DNA of 64,000 nucleotides from Chryseomicrobium palamuruense (GCF_042649045.1 NZ_JBHSEF010000011.1:186001-250000), one strand, 5' to 3'. Shown: positions 51,413 to 60,916, counted from the stretch's first letter. The notes: a model not told the origin generated them from the letters alone. Program-made: numbers and translations.

Positions 51413-52510
51413 ATGAAATTCAAAAAGCAGTTAGAAGGGTTACAAGCTTATAAACCAGGAAGAACGATGGAAGAAGTGAAGAAAGCATACGGCTTATCTG
51501 AAGTCGTGAAACTCGCTTCCAATGAAAATCCATATGGGTCGTCGCCCAAGATTCAACAACTTTTATCAGAAGGCGGAATGGATTTTGCATTATATCCAGA
51601 CGGATATGCTGCATCCTTACGAGAATCGACAGCAAAGCATTTAGGAGTCAAAGAAACACAGCTGATCTTTGGAAATGGGTCAGATGAGATTATACTTTTA
51701 GTCACACGTGCTCTCTTATCACCAAGCGTTAATTCTATAGCAGCGTCCATCACCTTTAGTCAGTATGAACATAACGCGAAGATTGAAGGGGCAGAATGGA
51801 TCTCCGTACCTTTAAAAGAAGACGGGACACATGACTTGGAAACCATGTTAGCAAAAGTTACGAATGACACGGCTGTTGTATGGATTTGTAACCCAAATAA
51901 TCCAACTGGAACGCTGACACCATCGAAAGACATTTATTCGTTCTTAGAGCGCGTACCAAGTGACGTCCTAATCGTGTTAGACGAAGCTTACTATGAGTAT
52001 GTTACTGTCTCTGACTATGAAAATTCGATTCCTTGGATTGAAAAATTCCCAAACCTTCTAGTTCTACGAACCTTTTCAAAAGCCTATGGGCTTGCTGCGT
52101 TCCGCGTAGGGTATGGCGTAGGGTCAGAAGAAGTCATCGCTCAGTTAGAACCGACACGTGAACCGTTCAACAATACGTCAATTAGCCAACAAGCAGCACT
52201 TCTTGCTCTTGAAGACCAAACATTTATTCAACAAACGGTCCAACAAAATACAGCAGGGAAATCTCAATATATCGAATTTTGTGAACGCCATCAGTTACGC
52301 TATTACCCAACACAAACAAATTTTATATTAATTGATATCGAACAAGATAGCGACCGTGCTTTTGAATATTTGATGTCAAAAGGATATATCGTTCGTAGTG
52401 GTGCGGCACTAGGTATTCCAGGTACATTGCGTATCACTATTGGCACGAAAGAGCAAAACGATGGGGTTCTTCACCATTTGGAGGAACTTGTAACCAAAGA
52501 GAAAGTGTGA
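51413..52510 (+). CDS. hisC: Histidinol-phosphate / aromatic aminotransferase
   Basis: PLP aminotransferase acting on histidinol phosphate and on aromatic 2-oxo acids in Bacillus. 365 residues. KLASNENPYGSSPK, NPNNPTGT, LDEAYYEY and PLP-Lys in RTFSKAYGLAAFRVG are clear. Placed among aromatic genes it would finish Tyr and Phe synthesis after aroH and tyrA. Overlaps the tyrA region by a few bases. Confidence 0.93.
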   Translation: MKFKKQLEGLQAYKPGRTMEEVKKAYGLSEVVKLASNENPYGSSPKIQQLLSEGGMDFALYPDGYAASLRESTAKHLGVKETQLIFGNGSDEIILLVTRALLSPSVNSIAASITFSQYEHNAKIEGAEWISVPLKEDGTHDLETMLAKVTNDTAVVWICNPNNPTGTLTPSKDIYSFLERVPSDVLIVLDEAYYEYVTVSDYENSIPWIEKFPNLLVLRTFSKAYGLAAFRVGYGVGSEEVIAQLEPTREPFNNTSISQQAALLALEDQTFIQQTVQQNTAGKSQYIEFCERHQLRYYPTQTNFILIDIEQDSDRAFEYLMSKGYIVRSGAALGIPGTLRITIGTKEQNDGVLHHLEELVTKEKV

Positions 52511-52515
52511 TTTTG

Positions 52516-53604
52516 ATGAAAAAAACAATCGTCATGGTTGGTCTAGGTTTAATCGGCGGGAGTTTATCGTTAGCTCTTCGCCGGGATACGGCCTGTTTCG
52601 TGATTGGTTATGACCGGGATGCTAACACGGTTCGAACGGCAAGGCGTTTAGATGTGATTGATGAAATGGCCTATTCACTTGCGAAGTCTGTAAAAGAAGC
52701 GGATTACGTCATCTTTGCCACCCCTGTCAACACAACGAAAGAACTGTTAGTGCAAGCGACCAAGTGGGAACTGAAAGACTCGGCAGTACTTGTCGATACG
52801 GGAAGTACAAAGAAAGAAATCGTACAGCTTGCTAACGAACTTGGCTTGCCGTTTATTGGTGGCCACCCAATGGCCGGTTCGCATAAAAGTGGAATCACAG
52901 CTGCACGTGCACATTTATTTGAAAATGCCTATTTTGTCCTTTGTGCTTCCCATCATGTAACAGATCAACAATTGAACGCTTTTCAAGAATTGCTAGGTCC
53001 TACAAAAGCGAAAGTCATCGAAGTGAGTGCGGAAGAACATGATCAGATGACAGCGGTCGTTAGTCATTTTCCACATTTGATTGCGGCATCTCTTGTCCAT
53101 CAATTAGAAGCGTCGAGCAGCGGGGACCTCACGAAGCAACTGGCTGCAGGGGGGTTTCGAGATACAACTCGAATTGCCTCGTCCAACCCGATAATGTGGC
53201 GTGATATTACTCTTCAAAATAAAGACCAGCTCTTGAACCAACTTCAGCTGTGGATGAGCGAGATGGAAAGAATGCACCAAATTTTAGTGGAGAGTAATCC
53301 GGAAACAATAGAGAGCTATTTTCGCCTAGCGAAAGATCAGCGAGACGCATTACCTATCCATTCCCAAGGGGCACTTTACAGTACATTTGATTTATACATT
53401 GATGTACCCGATTATCCGGGGGTGATTTCCGAAGTGACAGGGCTACTCGCGAAGCATGCCATCAGTATACTCAATATTCGAATCATCGAAACCAGGGAAG
53501 ATTTGTATGGCGTACTCGTGATTAGTTTTCAGTCGGATGACGACCGGAATCGGGCCATAGATTGTATTCATGCTGAAACCATTTTTGAAACTTATATAGC
53601 TTAA
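52516..53604 (+). CDS. tyrA: Prephenate dehydrogenase with ACT domain
   Basis: Oxidative decarboxylation of prephenate to 4-hydroxyphenylpyruvate for tyrosine. 362 residues. NAD-binding VGLGLIGGSLSLALRRD, catalytic-region GGHPMAGSHKSGI and TAVVSHFPHLIAA. A C-terminal ACT regulatory domain (about residues 290-362, starting LYIDVPDYPGVISEVT) suggests feedback control by tyrosine. ATG 52516 is preferred; GTG 52507 lies inside the hisC end. Weak ribosome binding site, so coupling to hisC is likely. Confidence 0.92.
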   Translation: MKKTIVMVGLGLIGGSLSLALRRDTACFVIGYDRDANTVRTARRLDVIDEMAYSLAKSVKEADYVIFATPVNTTKELLVQATKWELKDSAVLVDTGSTKKEIVQLANELGLPFIGGHPMAGSHKSGITAARAHLFENAYFVLCASHHVTDQQLNAFQELLGPTKAKVIEVSAEEHDQMTAVVSHFPHLIAASLVHQLEASSSGDLTKQLAAGGFRDTTRIASSNPIMWRDITLQNKDQLLNQLQLWMSEMERMHQILVESNPETIESYFRLAKDQRDALPIHSQGALYSTFDLYIDVPDYPGVISEVTGLLAKHAISILNIRIIETREDLYGVLVISFQSDDDRNRAIDCIHAETIFETYIA

Positions 53605-53616
53605 GGAAGTGATTCT

Positions 53617-54903
53617 ATGAATTTACCACCATTTCAAGGTTTCATCCGCGGGACTGTTCAAGTACCTGGAGACAAGTCGATTTCTCATCGATCCATATTA
53701 TTTGGGGCGATGGCAAAAGGCAAAACTACGGTTGAAGGTTTTTTACTTAGTGAAGACTGCCACCGATCTATTGAATGTGTCCGAAAAGTAGGTGTCCAAG
53801 TTGACGTGGACCAGACAAATGTCACGATACAAAGTGACGGAATTGAATCGTGGCAAGAACCGACTGAAATTCTTTATACCGGTAACTCCGGGACAACGAC
53901 ACGACTTCTCGCTGGTATTCTCGCATCGAGTCGCATCGCCTCTGTCATGATTGGTGACGAGTCTATTCAGAAACGGCCGATGAAACGTGTGACTGATCCG
54001 CTGAAACAAATGGGAGCAGAGATCATTGGCCGGGAAAACAGCAAGTTTACGCCTCTTGCCATTCAAGGCAAAGAACTATCAGGGATCGACTATACGATGC
54101 CTGTTGCATCCGCTCAAGTTAAGTCAGCTATTTTGCTTGCAGGGCTCCGTGCAAAAGGAACGACGGTAGTGAGAGAACAAGAGACCTCCCGTGACCATAC
54201 AGAACGGATGCTCACTCATTTTGGCGTTAAAATAGAAGAACAGGACCGGGTCATCACCTTAGAAGGCGGTCAAACTCTTCATCCAGCCCATATCGTCATT
54301 CCAGGGGATATCTCTTCTGCTGCATTTTGGTTAGTAGCTGCGGCAATCGTTCCTAATTCCTCTTTGACGCTCGAGAATGTGGGATTAAATTCTACACGAG
54401 ACGGCATTATCGAGGTGTTAACTGACATGGGTGCTACTTTAGACATTTCAAAAGGCCAAAGTGCTTCTCATGAAGAAATCGGTACGGTCACCATTCAATC
54501 GAGTCAGCTGACAGGTTTGGAAATTAGCGGCTCACTCATTCCACGTTTGATTGATGAAATTCCAATCATTGCTCTACTTGCTACACAAGCTCAAGGAAAA
54601 ACCGTCATCCGTGACGCCGAAGAATTAAAAGTAAAAGAGACCAATCGGATTGATGCCGTAGTCACTGAACTGAAAAAACTTGGTGCAAAAATTGAGTCGA
54701 CCAAAGATGGGATGATTATTGAAGGCCCTACTCCTCTTACCGGCGGCAAGATAACCACATACGGGGATCACCGAATTGGAATGATGGGAGCCATTGCTTC
54801 TTTAATTTCAACAGATGCTATTCTACTGGATGATGCGGATTGTATCGCTGTAAGTTACCCCACATTTTTTGAAGATTATAAATTGGTCACAACAGGCTCG
54901 TAA
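53617..54903 (+). CDS. aroE: 3-phosphoshikimate 1-carboxyvinyltransferase (EPSP synthase)
   Basis: Joins shikimate 3-phosphate and PEP to EPSP. 428 residues. Active-site motifs: GDKSISHRSILFGAMAKG, YTGNSGTTTRLLAG, DESIQKRPMKRV, ASAQVKSAILLAGL and ETNRIDAV, followed by YGDHRIGMMGAIA. GNSGT with Ala-type substitution is not seen, so it may be a normal class II enzyme of Gram-positive type. B. subtilis naming is aroE; E. coli naming is aroA. Confidence 0.94.
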   Translation: MNLPPFQGFIRGTVQVPGDKSISHRSILFGAMAKGKTTVEGFLLSEDCHRSIECVRKVGVQVDVDQTNVTIQSDGIESWQEPTEILYTGNSGTTTRLLAGILASSRIASVMIGDESIQKRPMKRVTDPLKQMGAEIIGRENSKFTPLAIQGKELSGIDYTMPVASAQVKSAILLAGLRAKGTTVVREQETSRDHTERMLTHFGVKIEEQDRVITLEGGQTLHPAHIVIPGDISSAAFWLVAAAIVPNSSLTLENVGLNSTRDGIIEVLTDMGATLDISKGQSASHEEIGTVTIQSSQLTGLEISGSLIPRLIDEIPIIALLATQAQGKTVIRDAEELKVKETNRIDAVVTELKKLGAKIESTKDGMIIEGPTPLTGGKITTYGDHRIGMMGAIASLISTDAILLDDADCIAVSYPTFFEDYKLVTTGS

Positions 54904-54920
54904 TGGGCCTGTTTATTTAA
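54891..54920 (+). terminator. Probable terminator after the aro operon
   Basis: AACAGGC (54891-54897) and GCCTGTT (54907-54913) with a loop of about 9 bases and an AT-rich tail; the stem overlaps the aroE stop codon. Moderate strength. Confidence 0.55.
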
Positions 54921-55021
54921 TTTAGATGTGAAGTTTGTTTCAACTCAATCACTTCCGAACCAATGCGTTTTGATTTCACGTATTATCGTGTAAACTAGAG
55001 AACAAGAAAGAAGTGATGACC

Positions 55022-56266
55022 ATGAAACGAAATGATATACTCCGACAAATCGAAACAGGAGATACCACGTGGCAAGAAAATCTTGAAGCGTATATTCTAT
55101 CCGCAGAGCCTGATGAGTTATACCAAACATCAGAGGATATAGCTGCGTATGGCTTTGTAGAAGAAGCACTGGAAATTTTGAAACATCTCTCCTATCTGTT
55201 CCCGGAGGAAGAGCAATTGAAAGTAGACCAGGCTGTCTGGATGTTAGAGGTGGGTAGGGAGGAAGAAGGAGCTGAGCTTCTTCAATCTGTACCAGAAGTG
55301 TCGGATGCTTACCCTCAGGCACTGTTAACTATGGCAGACTACTATCAAATGACCGGACTCTACGAAGTTGCTGAACAAAAGCTTGAACAAGCCATTCGCC
55401 TTTATCCGGAAGAACCCATCCTTCAACTGGCAAAAGCAGAATTGAAACTCGAGACAGGCCGTTATTTAGAAGCGGCTCGTATTTTTGAAAATTTGTGGAC
55501 ACTTCGTTCTGAGCTACCACATGTTGATCTCGCCCGACGTTTAGCGGAAACGTACTCTGCAGGAGCTGCATTCGAAGAAGCCATCCCATATTATAAAGAA
55601 GCACTTCTTCAAGGAGAAGCGCCAGATTTATTGTTTCAGTACGGGTACGCACTATTTCAAACAGAGCAGTATCAAGCAGCCATTCAACAGCTCGATGAAG
55701 TTATCGCTATCGATCCGGATTACTTCTCAGCTTACCTCTTATCCTCACAAGCTTATGCAATGCTTGAAGAAAATGAAAAAGCATTAGAACGGATTGAGCA
55801 GGGAATCGAAAAGGATTCTTTTGAAAAAGAATACTATTTGGTAGCTGCTAAACTTGCGCTGAAACTGGGTCTAGAAAAGAAAGCCGAATCATATTTCCAT
55901 GAAGCCATCGCATTAGATCCGGAATATATCGACGCGATTATTCATCTCGCCCAGCTTTATCTGCACCAAGAAGACTATGAGGCTATTATTCAACTGACAG
56001 AAGACGTTCAAAAAGATGGTTCAACGCTAACGTCCCTCTATCCTTATTTAGCGGAAAGTCATGAACAACTTGAAAATTACAAGCAAGCTCATGAATTTTA
56101 TGAGCTCGCATACACTGAACAAAAAGAAGATGTCTATTTTCTGAAAAAGTATGCATACTTCTTACTAGAAGAAGGGAAAAGAGAAAAGGCCAAAGCAATT
56201 GTTCGCGAGCTCCAACAATTGGAACCGGAGTCCATGGAATGGGTTGCTCTGCTAGAAGATTTATAG
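55022..56266 (+). CDS. ypiA: Tetratricopeptide repeat protein YpiA
   Basis: 414 residues made almost wholly of helical TPR units (for example YEVAEQKLEQAIRLYPEEP, YQAAIQQLDEVIAIDPDY and KAESYFHEAIALDPEYIDA). Strongly acidic, cytoplasmic, likely a protein-protein scaffold. ATG 55022 is favoured by spacing over the in-frame GTG 55013 and ATG 55016. As in B. subtilis it sits between the aromatic genes and qcrABC with ypiB and ypiF. Partner unknown. Confidence 0.85.
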   Translation: MKRNDILRQIETGDTTWQENLEAYILSAEPDELYQTSEDIAAYGFVEEALEILKHLSYLFPEEEQLKVDQAVWMLEVGREEEGAELLQSVPEVSDAYPQALLTMADYYQMTGLYEVAEQKLEQAIRLYPEEPILQLAKAELKLETGRYLEAARIFENLWTLRSELPHVDLARRLAETYSAGAAFEEAIPYYKEALLQGEAPDLLFQYGYALFQTEQYQAAIQQLDEVIAIDPDYFSAYLLSSQAYAMLEENEKALERIEQGIEKDSFEKEYYLVAAKLALKLGLEKKAESYFHEAIALDPEYIDAIIHLAQLYLHQEDYEAIIQLTEDVQKDGSTLTSLYPYLAESHEQLENYKQAHEFYELAYTEQKEDVYFLKKYAYFLLEEGKREKAKAIVRELQQLEPESMEWVALLEDL

Positions 56267-56279
56267 GAGGGGAAAAATC

Positions 56280-56837
56280 GTGACAGCTTCTGTATCGGCT
56301 CATGAAAAACGCGACTTCGTCAAATGGCTACTGAAAAATTATCAATTAAAACGTCGGGAAAGCGTCTGGATCTTAAATTATTTGATGAGTCATGAGGAAC
56401 TGTTAGAGAATGTGCATTTTGTTGAGGGTGTGGAACATTGTCCACGTGGTATGATGATTTCGACGACCTCTTCATCTGGTGCGCCCTTTCGGTTCTATAA
56501 AGGAACGATTGTATCAGCGGATGCAGAAAAATCCTTTCATGACATGAGACTGCATCCAAATGAACCGATGTATGTAGAACTTAAATTTCCAGATCAAGCA
56601 CGCATTCCGGAATTTTTGGCTGTACTTGAAGACAATCCATACATTCCGATGAACGATGAATTAAAGAAAATGGATCAAGATACAGCTGACTTTGTAGTGG
56701 ATTCATCGATACGATCCTACCAGTTGCAGCAACTGGAAACACAAATTGATCAAGCCCTTGATGAAGGAGACCGAGCCCTTTTCGAAAAATTGTCTCAGGA
56801 CTATCAAAAGCTTGTGAATCAAATAAAGGAGTACTGA
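56280..56837 (+). CDS. ypiB: UPF0302 protein YpiB
   Basis: 185 residues, GTG start after GGAGGGGAAAAATC. Family pattern includes EKRDFVKWLLKNYQLKRRE, WILNYLMSHEELLENVHFVE and a C-terminal helical part with IDQALDEGDRALFEKLSQ, the IDEAL-type motif. Soluble. Function unknown; location before qcrABC is conserved in Bacillus. Confidence 0.85.
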   Translation: MTASVSAHEKRDFVKWLLKNYQLKRRESVWILNYLMSHEELLENVHFVEGVEHCPRGMMISTTSSSGAPFRFYKGTIVSADAEKSFHDMRLHPNEPMYVELKFPDQARIPEFLAVLEDNPYIPMNDELKKMDQDTADFVVDSSIRSYQLQQLETQIDQALDEGDRALFEKLSQDYQKLVNQIKEY

Positions 56838-56838
56838 T

Positions 56839-57279
56839 ATGTTTTATACTGGTAAAGACGCGGCCATTTTTCTTATACAGCAAGATTTTATTGACACTGC
56901 TTTGATTCCACTTGTTCCGATCAGCTTCGATTCTAAAGAGATTCCTCAAGCTGCCTCTCAAGCAGATTATTTACTATCACTCGTAAATGCATTAGAAAAT
57001 CAATTTAAAGGAAGAGTTGTCGCTTTTCCTTCTTTTTCTTATGTGAAGACCCAAAATAAACAACAACTAGTAAATGAATGGAAGACTGCAAGTGTCGATT
57101 CACCATTCAAGAACACTTTCTATCTCACAACAGATTCGGAATGGATAGGACTTGATGAAAATGTCTTATGGACGGCATCAATTCCACTTGATTCAATGGA
57201 TTCCAAAATGCGATCCAAAATCATCGAGGATCAAATTCGCCAGCTGATCCCGAGAATTGCCGAAAGATGGAATAGCTAA
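56839..57279 (+). CDS. ypiF: DUF2487 protein YpiF
   Basis: 146 residues, soluble alpha/beta protein with no recognised active site; starts 2 bases after ypiB. Position and length match B. subtilis YpiF. The 180 bases that follow, before qcrA, are non-coding and hold a Spo0A-like inverted repeat. Confidence 0.8.
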   Translation: MFYTGKDAAIFLIQQDFIDTALIPLVPISFDSKEIPQAASQADYLLSLVNALENQFKGRVVAFPSFSYVKTQNKQQLVNEWKTASVDSPFKNTFYLTTDSEWIGLDENVLWTASIPLDSMDSKMRSKIIEDQIRQLIPRIAERWNS

Positions 57280-57333
57280 GCAATTCATCTTAAAGTTTTA
57301 GACGATTTTAGGTTTCAACAAATGTTCACAAAC

Positions 57334-57353
57334 TGTCGAAAAGCCTTTCGACG
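57334..57353. promoter_or_regulatory. Inverted pair of Spo0A-box-like sequences upstream of qcrA
   Basis: TGTCGAA (57334-57340), an exact 0A-box, faces TTCGACG (57347-57353, a 6/7 match on the minus strand), forming the repeat TCGAAAAGCCTTTCGA. It lies about 110-130 bases upstream of qcrA. No convincing -35/-10 pair could be picked in this gap. Confidence 0.4.
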
Positions 57354-57461
57354 AATATTGATTTTATACGGTAGTTAAAGTATCATTGAACTGTCCTAGT
57401 ATTATTTTATTCACGCAAGTATGTCCTTTGGACTGACCTTTACGTTAGAGGGGGGAAACCG

Positions 57462-57968
57462 ATGAGCAACAACAAAGTAACAAGACGTCAATTTTTAAGC
57501 TACACGCTTACTGGTGTGGGCGGATTTATGGCTGCAGGTATGCTTATGCCAATGGTTCGTTTTGCAATTGACCCTGTTCTTCAGAAAAAAGATGGCGGAG
57601 ACTTCATTCTTACGGATTTAGCAGTCGCAGATATTACTGAAGAACCGACTCGTGTCGATTTTAACTTCGAACAAGTTGACGCATGGTATTCATCTGAAGT
57701 TACAAGTACAGCATGGGTTTATAGAAATGGAGATGCCATTGTTGCCTTATCTCCTGTCTGTAAACATTTAGGATGTACAGTAGGATGGGCAACGGATAGT
57801 GCACATCCAGACAAATTCTTCTGTGCTTGCCACGCAGGATTATATGAAAAGAACGGCAAGAACGTTCCAGGAACACCACCACGTGGTCCGCTTGACATGT
57901 TTGAAGCACGTGAAAGTGCGGACGGACTGCTTGAACTGGGTCCAGTTGTTCCGAATACATTAGCGTAA
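57462..57968 (+). CDS. qcrA: Menaquinol:cytochrome c reductase Rieske iron-sulfur subunit
   Basis: 168 residues. N-terminal Tat-like segment (VTRRQFLSY) and one membrane helix (about residues 13-33), then an extracytoplasmic Rieske domain. The [2Fe-2S] ligands are in CKHLGCTVG (Cys and His) and FCACHAGLYEKNG (Cys and His), and the remaining two Cys form the structural disulfide. Start of qcrABC. Confidence 0.95.
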   Translation: MSNNKVTRRQFLSYTLTGVGGFMAAGMLMPMVRFAIDPVLQKKDGGDFILTDLAVADITEEPTRVDFNFEQVDAWYSSEVTSTAWVYRNGDAIVALSPVCKHLGCTVGWATDSAHPDKFFCACHAGLYEKNGKNVPGTPPRGPLDMFEARESADGLLELGPVVPNTLA

Positions 57969-57986
57969 TAGAGGGGGTACGACATC

Positions 57987-58661
57987 GTGCTGAACAAGAT
58001 CTATGATTGGGTTGATGAACGTCTCGATATTACACCAATTTGGCGTGACATCGCAGACCATGAAGTTCCTGAACACGTAAACCCTGCACACCACTTTTCG
58101 GCGTTTGTGTATTGTTTCGGAGGATTAACGTTCTTTGTTACAGTTATTCAAATTCTTTCAGGTATGTTCTTAACAATGTACTACGTGCCGGATATTGAAA
58201 ATGCATGGAACTCCGTTTACTACCTTCAAAATGAAGTAGCATTCGGGGAAATTGTTCGGGGTATGCACCACTGGGGAGCATCGTTAGTTATCGTTATGAT
58301 GTTCTTGCATACATTACGTGTTTTCTTCACAGGCTCTTATAAGAAACCTCGTGAATTAAACTGGATGGTAGGAGTAGGAATCTTTGGTATTATGTTAGGT
58401 CTTGGATTTACGGGTTACTTGCTACCATGGGATATGAAAGCACTATTTGCAACAAAAGTAGGTATTGAAATTGCTGCTTCTGTACCGTTTATCGGTGGAG
58501 CCATTAAGACATTACTAGCTGGAGATGAAACGATTCTTGGTGCGCAGACGCTTACACGCTTCTTTGCTATCCACGTGTTCTTCTTGCCAGCGGCATTGTT
58601 TGGATTACTTGCAGCTCACTTTATCTTAATTCGCCGTCAAGGTATTTCAGGTCCACTATAA
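57987..58661 (+). CDS. qcrB: Menaquinol:cytochrome c reductase cytochrome b subunit
   Basis: 224 residues with four membrane helices, the short b6-type cytochrome b of Bacillus. Haem-ligand His are in GMHHWGASLVIVMMFLHTLRVF and AIHVFFLPAALFGLLAAHF. Conserved LGFTGYLLPWDMKALFATKVG quinone-site region. GTG start after GAGGGGG. Confidence 0.95.
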   Translation: MLNKIYDWVDERLDITPIWRDIADHEVPEHVNPAHHFSAFVYCFGGLTFFVTVIQILSGMFLTMYYVPDIENAWNSVYYLQNEVAFGEIVRGMHHWGASLVIVMMFLHTLRVFFTGSYKKPRELNWMVGVGIFGIMLGLGFTGYLLPWDMKALFATKVGIEIAASVPFIGGAIKTLLAGDETILGAQTLTRFFAIHVFFLPAALFGLLAAHFILIRRQGISGPL

Positions 58662-58700
58662 CAGGTTAGTGGAAAAAGAGGATAACAAGGAGGGGACTTC

Positions 58701-59480
58701 ATGCATCGCGGAAAAGGTTTAAAATTCGTGGGTGACTCTCGTGTTCTGCATCCATCTAGCCGTAAGAAAAAAGGACCTAAAGATTACTCTGAGTATCCAG
58801 GTAAAACAGAAGCTTTCTGGCCAGACTTTTTACTAAAAGAGTGGTTGATTGGTTCTGTATTCTTAGTAGGTTATCTAATTTTAACGGTATCGCATCCAGC
58901 ACCTTTGGAGCGACAAGCAGATCCGACTGACACTGCATACACGGCATTACCAGACTGGTACTTCTTGTTCTTGTACCAACTTTTAAAATATGAATTTGCA
59001 TCAGGACCATGGAATATCATTGGTGCAATTGTCATACCAGGTATCGCATTCATGGCACTATTATTAGTACCATTCTTAGATACTTCAAAAGAACGACGCC
59101 CATTCAAGCGTCCATTACCAACTGGCTTTATGCTCTTAGCTCTTGCGTCTATGATTTTCTTAACTTGGGAATCAGTCGTAAATGTAGACTGGGATGCAAA
59201 ACGTGCAGCTGGAGAGATTCGTGAAGAAGTAGCAGTTGAGTTTGATGAAAACTCAGAAGGCTATCAACTGTATTCCACATCGTCCTGTATAGGATGTCAC
59301 GGGAACGCCTTTGAAGGTGGACTTGGACCAACTCTAGTTGGAACAGGTCTTACAGCTGAAGAGATTCACGATATTGCTGTTAACGGTATTGGAACAATGC
59401 CAGCTGGAACATATCAAGGTACGGATGAAGAGCTTCAACAGCTTTCTGAATTCATCTCGACTCTTGAACCAGCAGAATAA
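58701..59480 (+). CDS. qcrC: Menaquinol:cytochrome c reductase cytochrome b/c subunit
   Basis: 259 residues: an N-terminal subunit-IV-like part with three membrane helices (LPDWYFLFLYQLLKYE is the conserved quinol-site region) fused to a C-terminal c-type cytochrome domain with haem site SSCIGCHGNAFEGG and Met ligand in GIGTMPAGTYQG. This b/c fusion is characteristic of Bacillus bc complexes. Its haem needs ResABC, encoded at 18931-22319. Confidence 0.95.
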   Translation: MHRGKGLKFVGDSRVLHPSSRKKKGPKDYSEYPGKTEAFWPDFLLKEWLIGSVFLVGYLILTVSHPAPLERQADPTDTAYTALPDWYFLFLYQLLKYEFASGPWNIIGAIVIPGIAFMALLLVPFLDTSKERRPFKRPLPTGFMLLALASMIFLTWESVVNVDWDAKRAAGEIREEVAVEFDENSEGYQLYSTSSCIGCHGNAFEGGLGPTLVGTGLTAEEIHDIAVNGIGTMPAGTYQGTDEELQQLSEFISTLEPAE

Positions 59481-59490
59481 TACTTAAAAA

Positions 59491-59518
59491 GGGAGTCAGT
59501 CATGACTCTCTTTTTTTT
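59491..59518 (+). terminator. Terminator after qcrC
   Basis: GAGTCA (59493-59498) and TGACTC (59503-59508), extended by G/A-T/C pairs, with a long T run. Confidence 0.8.
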
Positions 59519-59544
59519 ATCACTTGATGAGAGGGAAGCGAGTT

Positions 59545-60153
59545 ATGATCACACTCATTCGTTCTGTACTATACGCAAAACCGATTATGTGGCTTTTGTT
59601 TATCATAAACTTACTTGGAACGATTTATGGCTACTATTGGTATAAAGGACAGCTGTCGATTACTGACCCGATCTACTATATTTTTGTTCCCGACAGCCCT
59701 ACGGCCAGTCTGTTTTTCACATTTGCTCTTCTCGGTTGGTTGCTCGGTAAAAACTGGCGATTGATCGAAGCGTTAGCTCTCGTCACTCTTGTAAAATACG
59801 GCTTATGGGCTGTGGTGATGAATCTCCTTACCATTGGAGTGGATGGACCGCTAGATCCAATTGGTTGGATGCTCGTCATTTCACATTTTGGTATGGCCGT
59901 TCAGGCTATACTTTACTTTCCTTGGTATCGTTTTTCTTGGATTGCTCTAGCAATTGCAGCCATCTGGACACTACATAACGATGTCATTGATTACGTTTTT
60001 GGACAAATGCCCATCTATAGATCCCTGCTCCAATTTGCGCCTCAGATCGGGTATTTCACATTTTGGTTATCTATTGCCTGTATTTTGATTGCTGCGCTAA
60101 ATATAAGCGAAAAGCGATACATGTCATTTGAAAATTCGCATAAAACTAGGTAG
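59545..60153 (+). CDS. ypjA: DUF1405 membrane protein YpjA
   Basis: 202 residues with about six membrane helices; DUF1405 signatures are IYGYYWYKGQL, IFVPDSPTASLFFTFALLGW and PLDPIGWMLVISHFGMA. ATG 59545 has AGAGGGAAG at usual spacing; TTG 59524 and ATG 59527 are less likely. Follows qcrC as in B. subtilis. Function unknown. Confidence 0.82.
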   Translation: MITLIRSVLYAKPIMWLLFIINLLGTIYGYYWYKGQLSITDPIYYIFVPDSPTASLFFTFALLGWLLGKNWRLIEALALVTLVKYGLWAVVMNLLTIGVDGPLDPIGWMLVISHFGMAVQAILYFPWYRFSWIALAIAAIWTLHNDVIDYVFGQMPIYRSLLQFAPQIGYFTFWLSIACILIAALNISEKRYMSFENSHKTR

Positions 60154-60186
60154 AATAAAAGTATATTAGAAAAGAGGGGGACCACA

Positions 60187-60864
60187 GTGAGTTATTTAAT
60201 TTACTTTGCTGTTCTGTTGCTACTACCACTTTATGCGCAATTTAAAGTGAAAAGCACATACAAAAAATATTCTAAAGTCCGTTCCACATCAGGAATGACG
60301 GGTGCACAAGTCGCTCGTACGATTTTAGATGCACATGGTTTACAAGATGTACAAGTTGTTGAGAGTCGTGGATTTTTAAGTGATCACTATAATCCGATGA
60401 CGCGCATCGTTGCATTATCTTCTCACAACTTCCATGAAGCGTCCGTTGCCGGCGCTGCTATCGCAGCACACGAAGTGGGACATGCTATTCAGCATAAAGA
60501 GGCGTATTCGTTCTTAACACTACGTCATAAGATGGTACCTGTAGCGAATATTTCTTCAAATGCATCTTGGATTTTCATACTGATTGGGATTCTTTCAACA
60601 ATACCTGAAATGTTATTAGTTGGTATAGGTCTTTTAGCAGCAGGTGTTGTATTCCAAATCGTTACATTACCTGTTGAGTTTAATGCTTCAAGTCGTGCAA
60701 TGAATGAAATGGTAAGTCTTAACTTAATTCGCAACGAAGAAGAACGTCACGCACGGAAAGTATTAAATGCCGCTGCGATGACTTATGTAGCAGCTGCTGC
60801 TGTTGCAGTATTAGAGCTTCTCCGCCTAATCCTCATCTATACAGGCATGAGTCGAAGTGAATAG
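60187..60864 (+). CDS. YugP-type zinc metallopeptidase (membrane)
   Basis: 225 residues with a GTG start after AGAGGGGGA. Zinc site AAHEVGHAIQH (HExxH) at about residue 97, with an N-terminal helix and two or three further hydrophobic segments. FNASSRAM in the C-terminal half is typical of the DUF2208/YugP group, with likely roles in membrane protein turnover. In B. subtilis yugP is elsewhere and ypjB occupies this position. Confidence 0.8.
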   Translation: MSYLIYFAVLLLLPLYAQFKVKSTYKKYSKVRSTSGMTGAQVARTILDAHGLQDVQVVESRGFLSDHYNPMTRIVALSSHNFHEASVAGAAIAAHEVGHAIQHKEAYSFLTLRHKMVPVANISSNASWIFILIGILSTIPEMLLVGIGLLAAGVVFQIVTLPVEFNASSRAMNEMVSLNLIRNEEERHARKVLNAAAMTYVAAAAVAVLELLRLILIYTGMSRSE

Positions 60865-60868
60865 AATC

Positions 60869-60908
60869 AAAAAAACTGCTTAGAGCACACGCTCTAAGCA
60901 GTTTTTTT
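60869..60908. terminator. Bidirectional terminator after the YugP-type gene
   Basis: A perfect 18-bp inverted repeat (60869-60886 with 60891-60908) around an ACAC loop, between convergent genes; the strongest such structure in the window. Confidence 0.95.
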
Positions 60909-60916
60909 AATGATGA

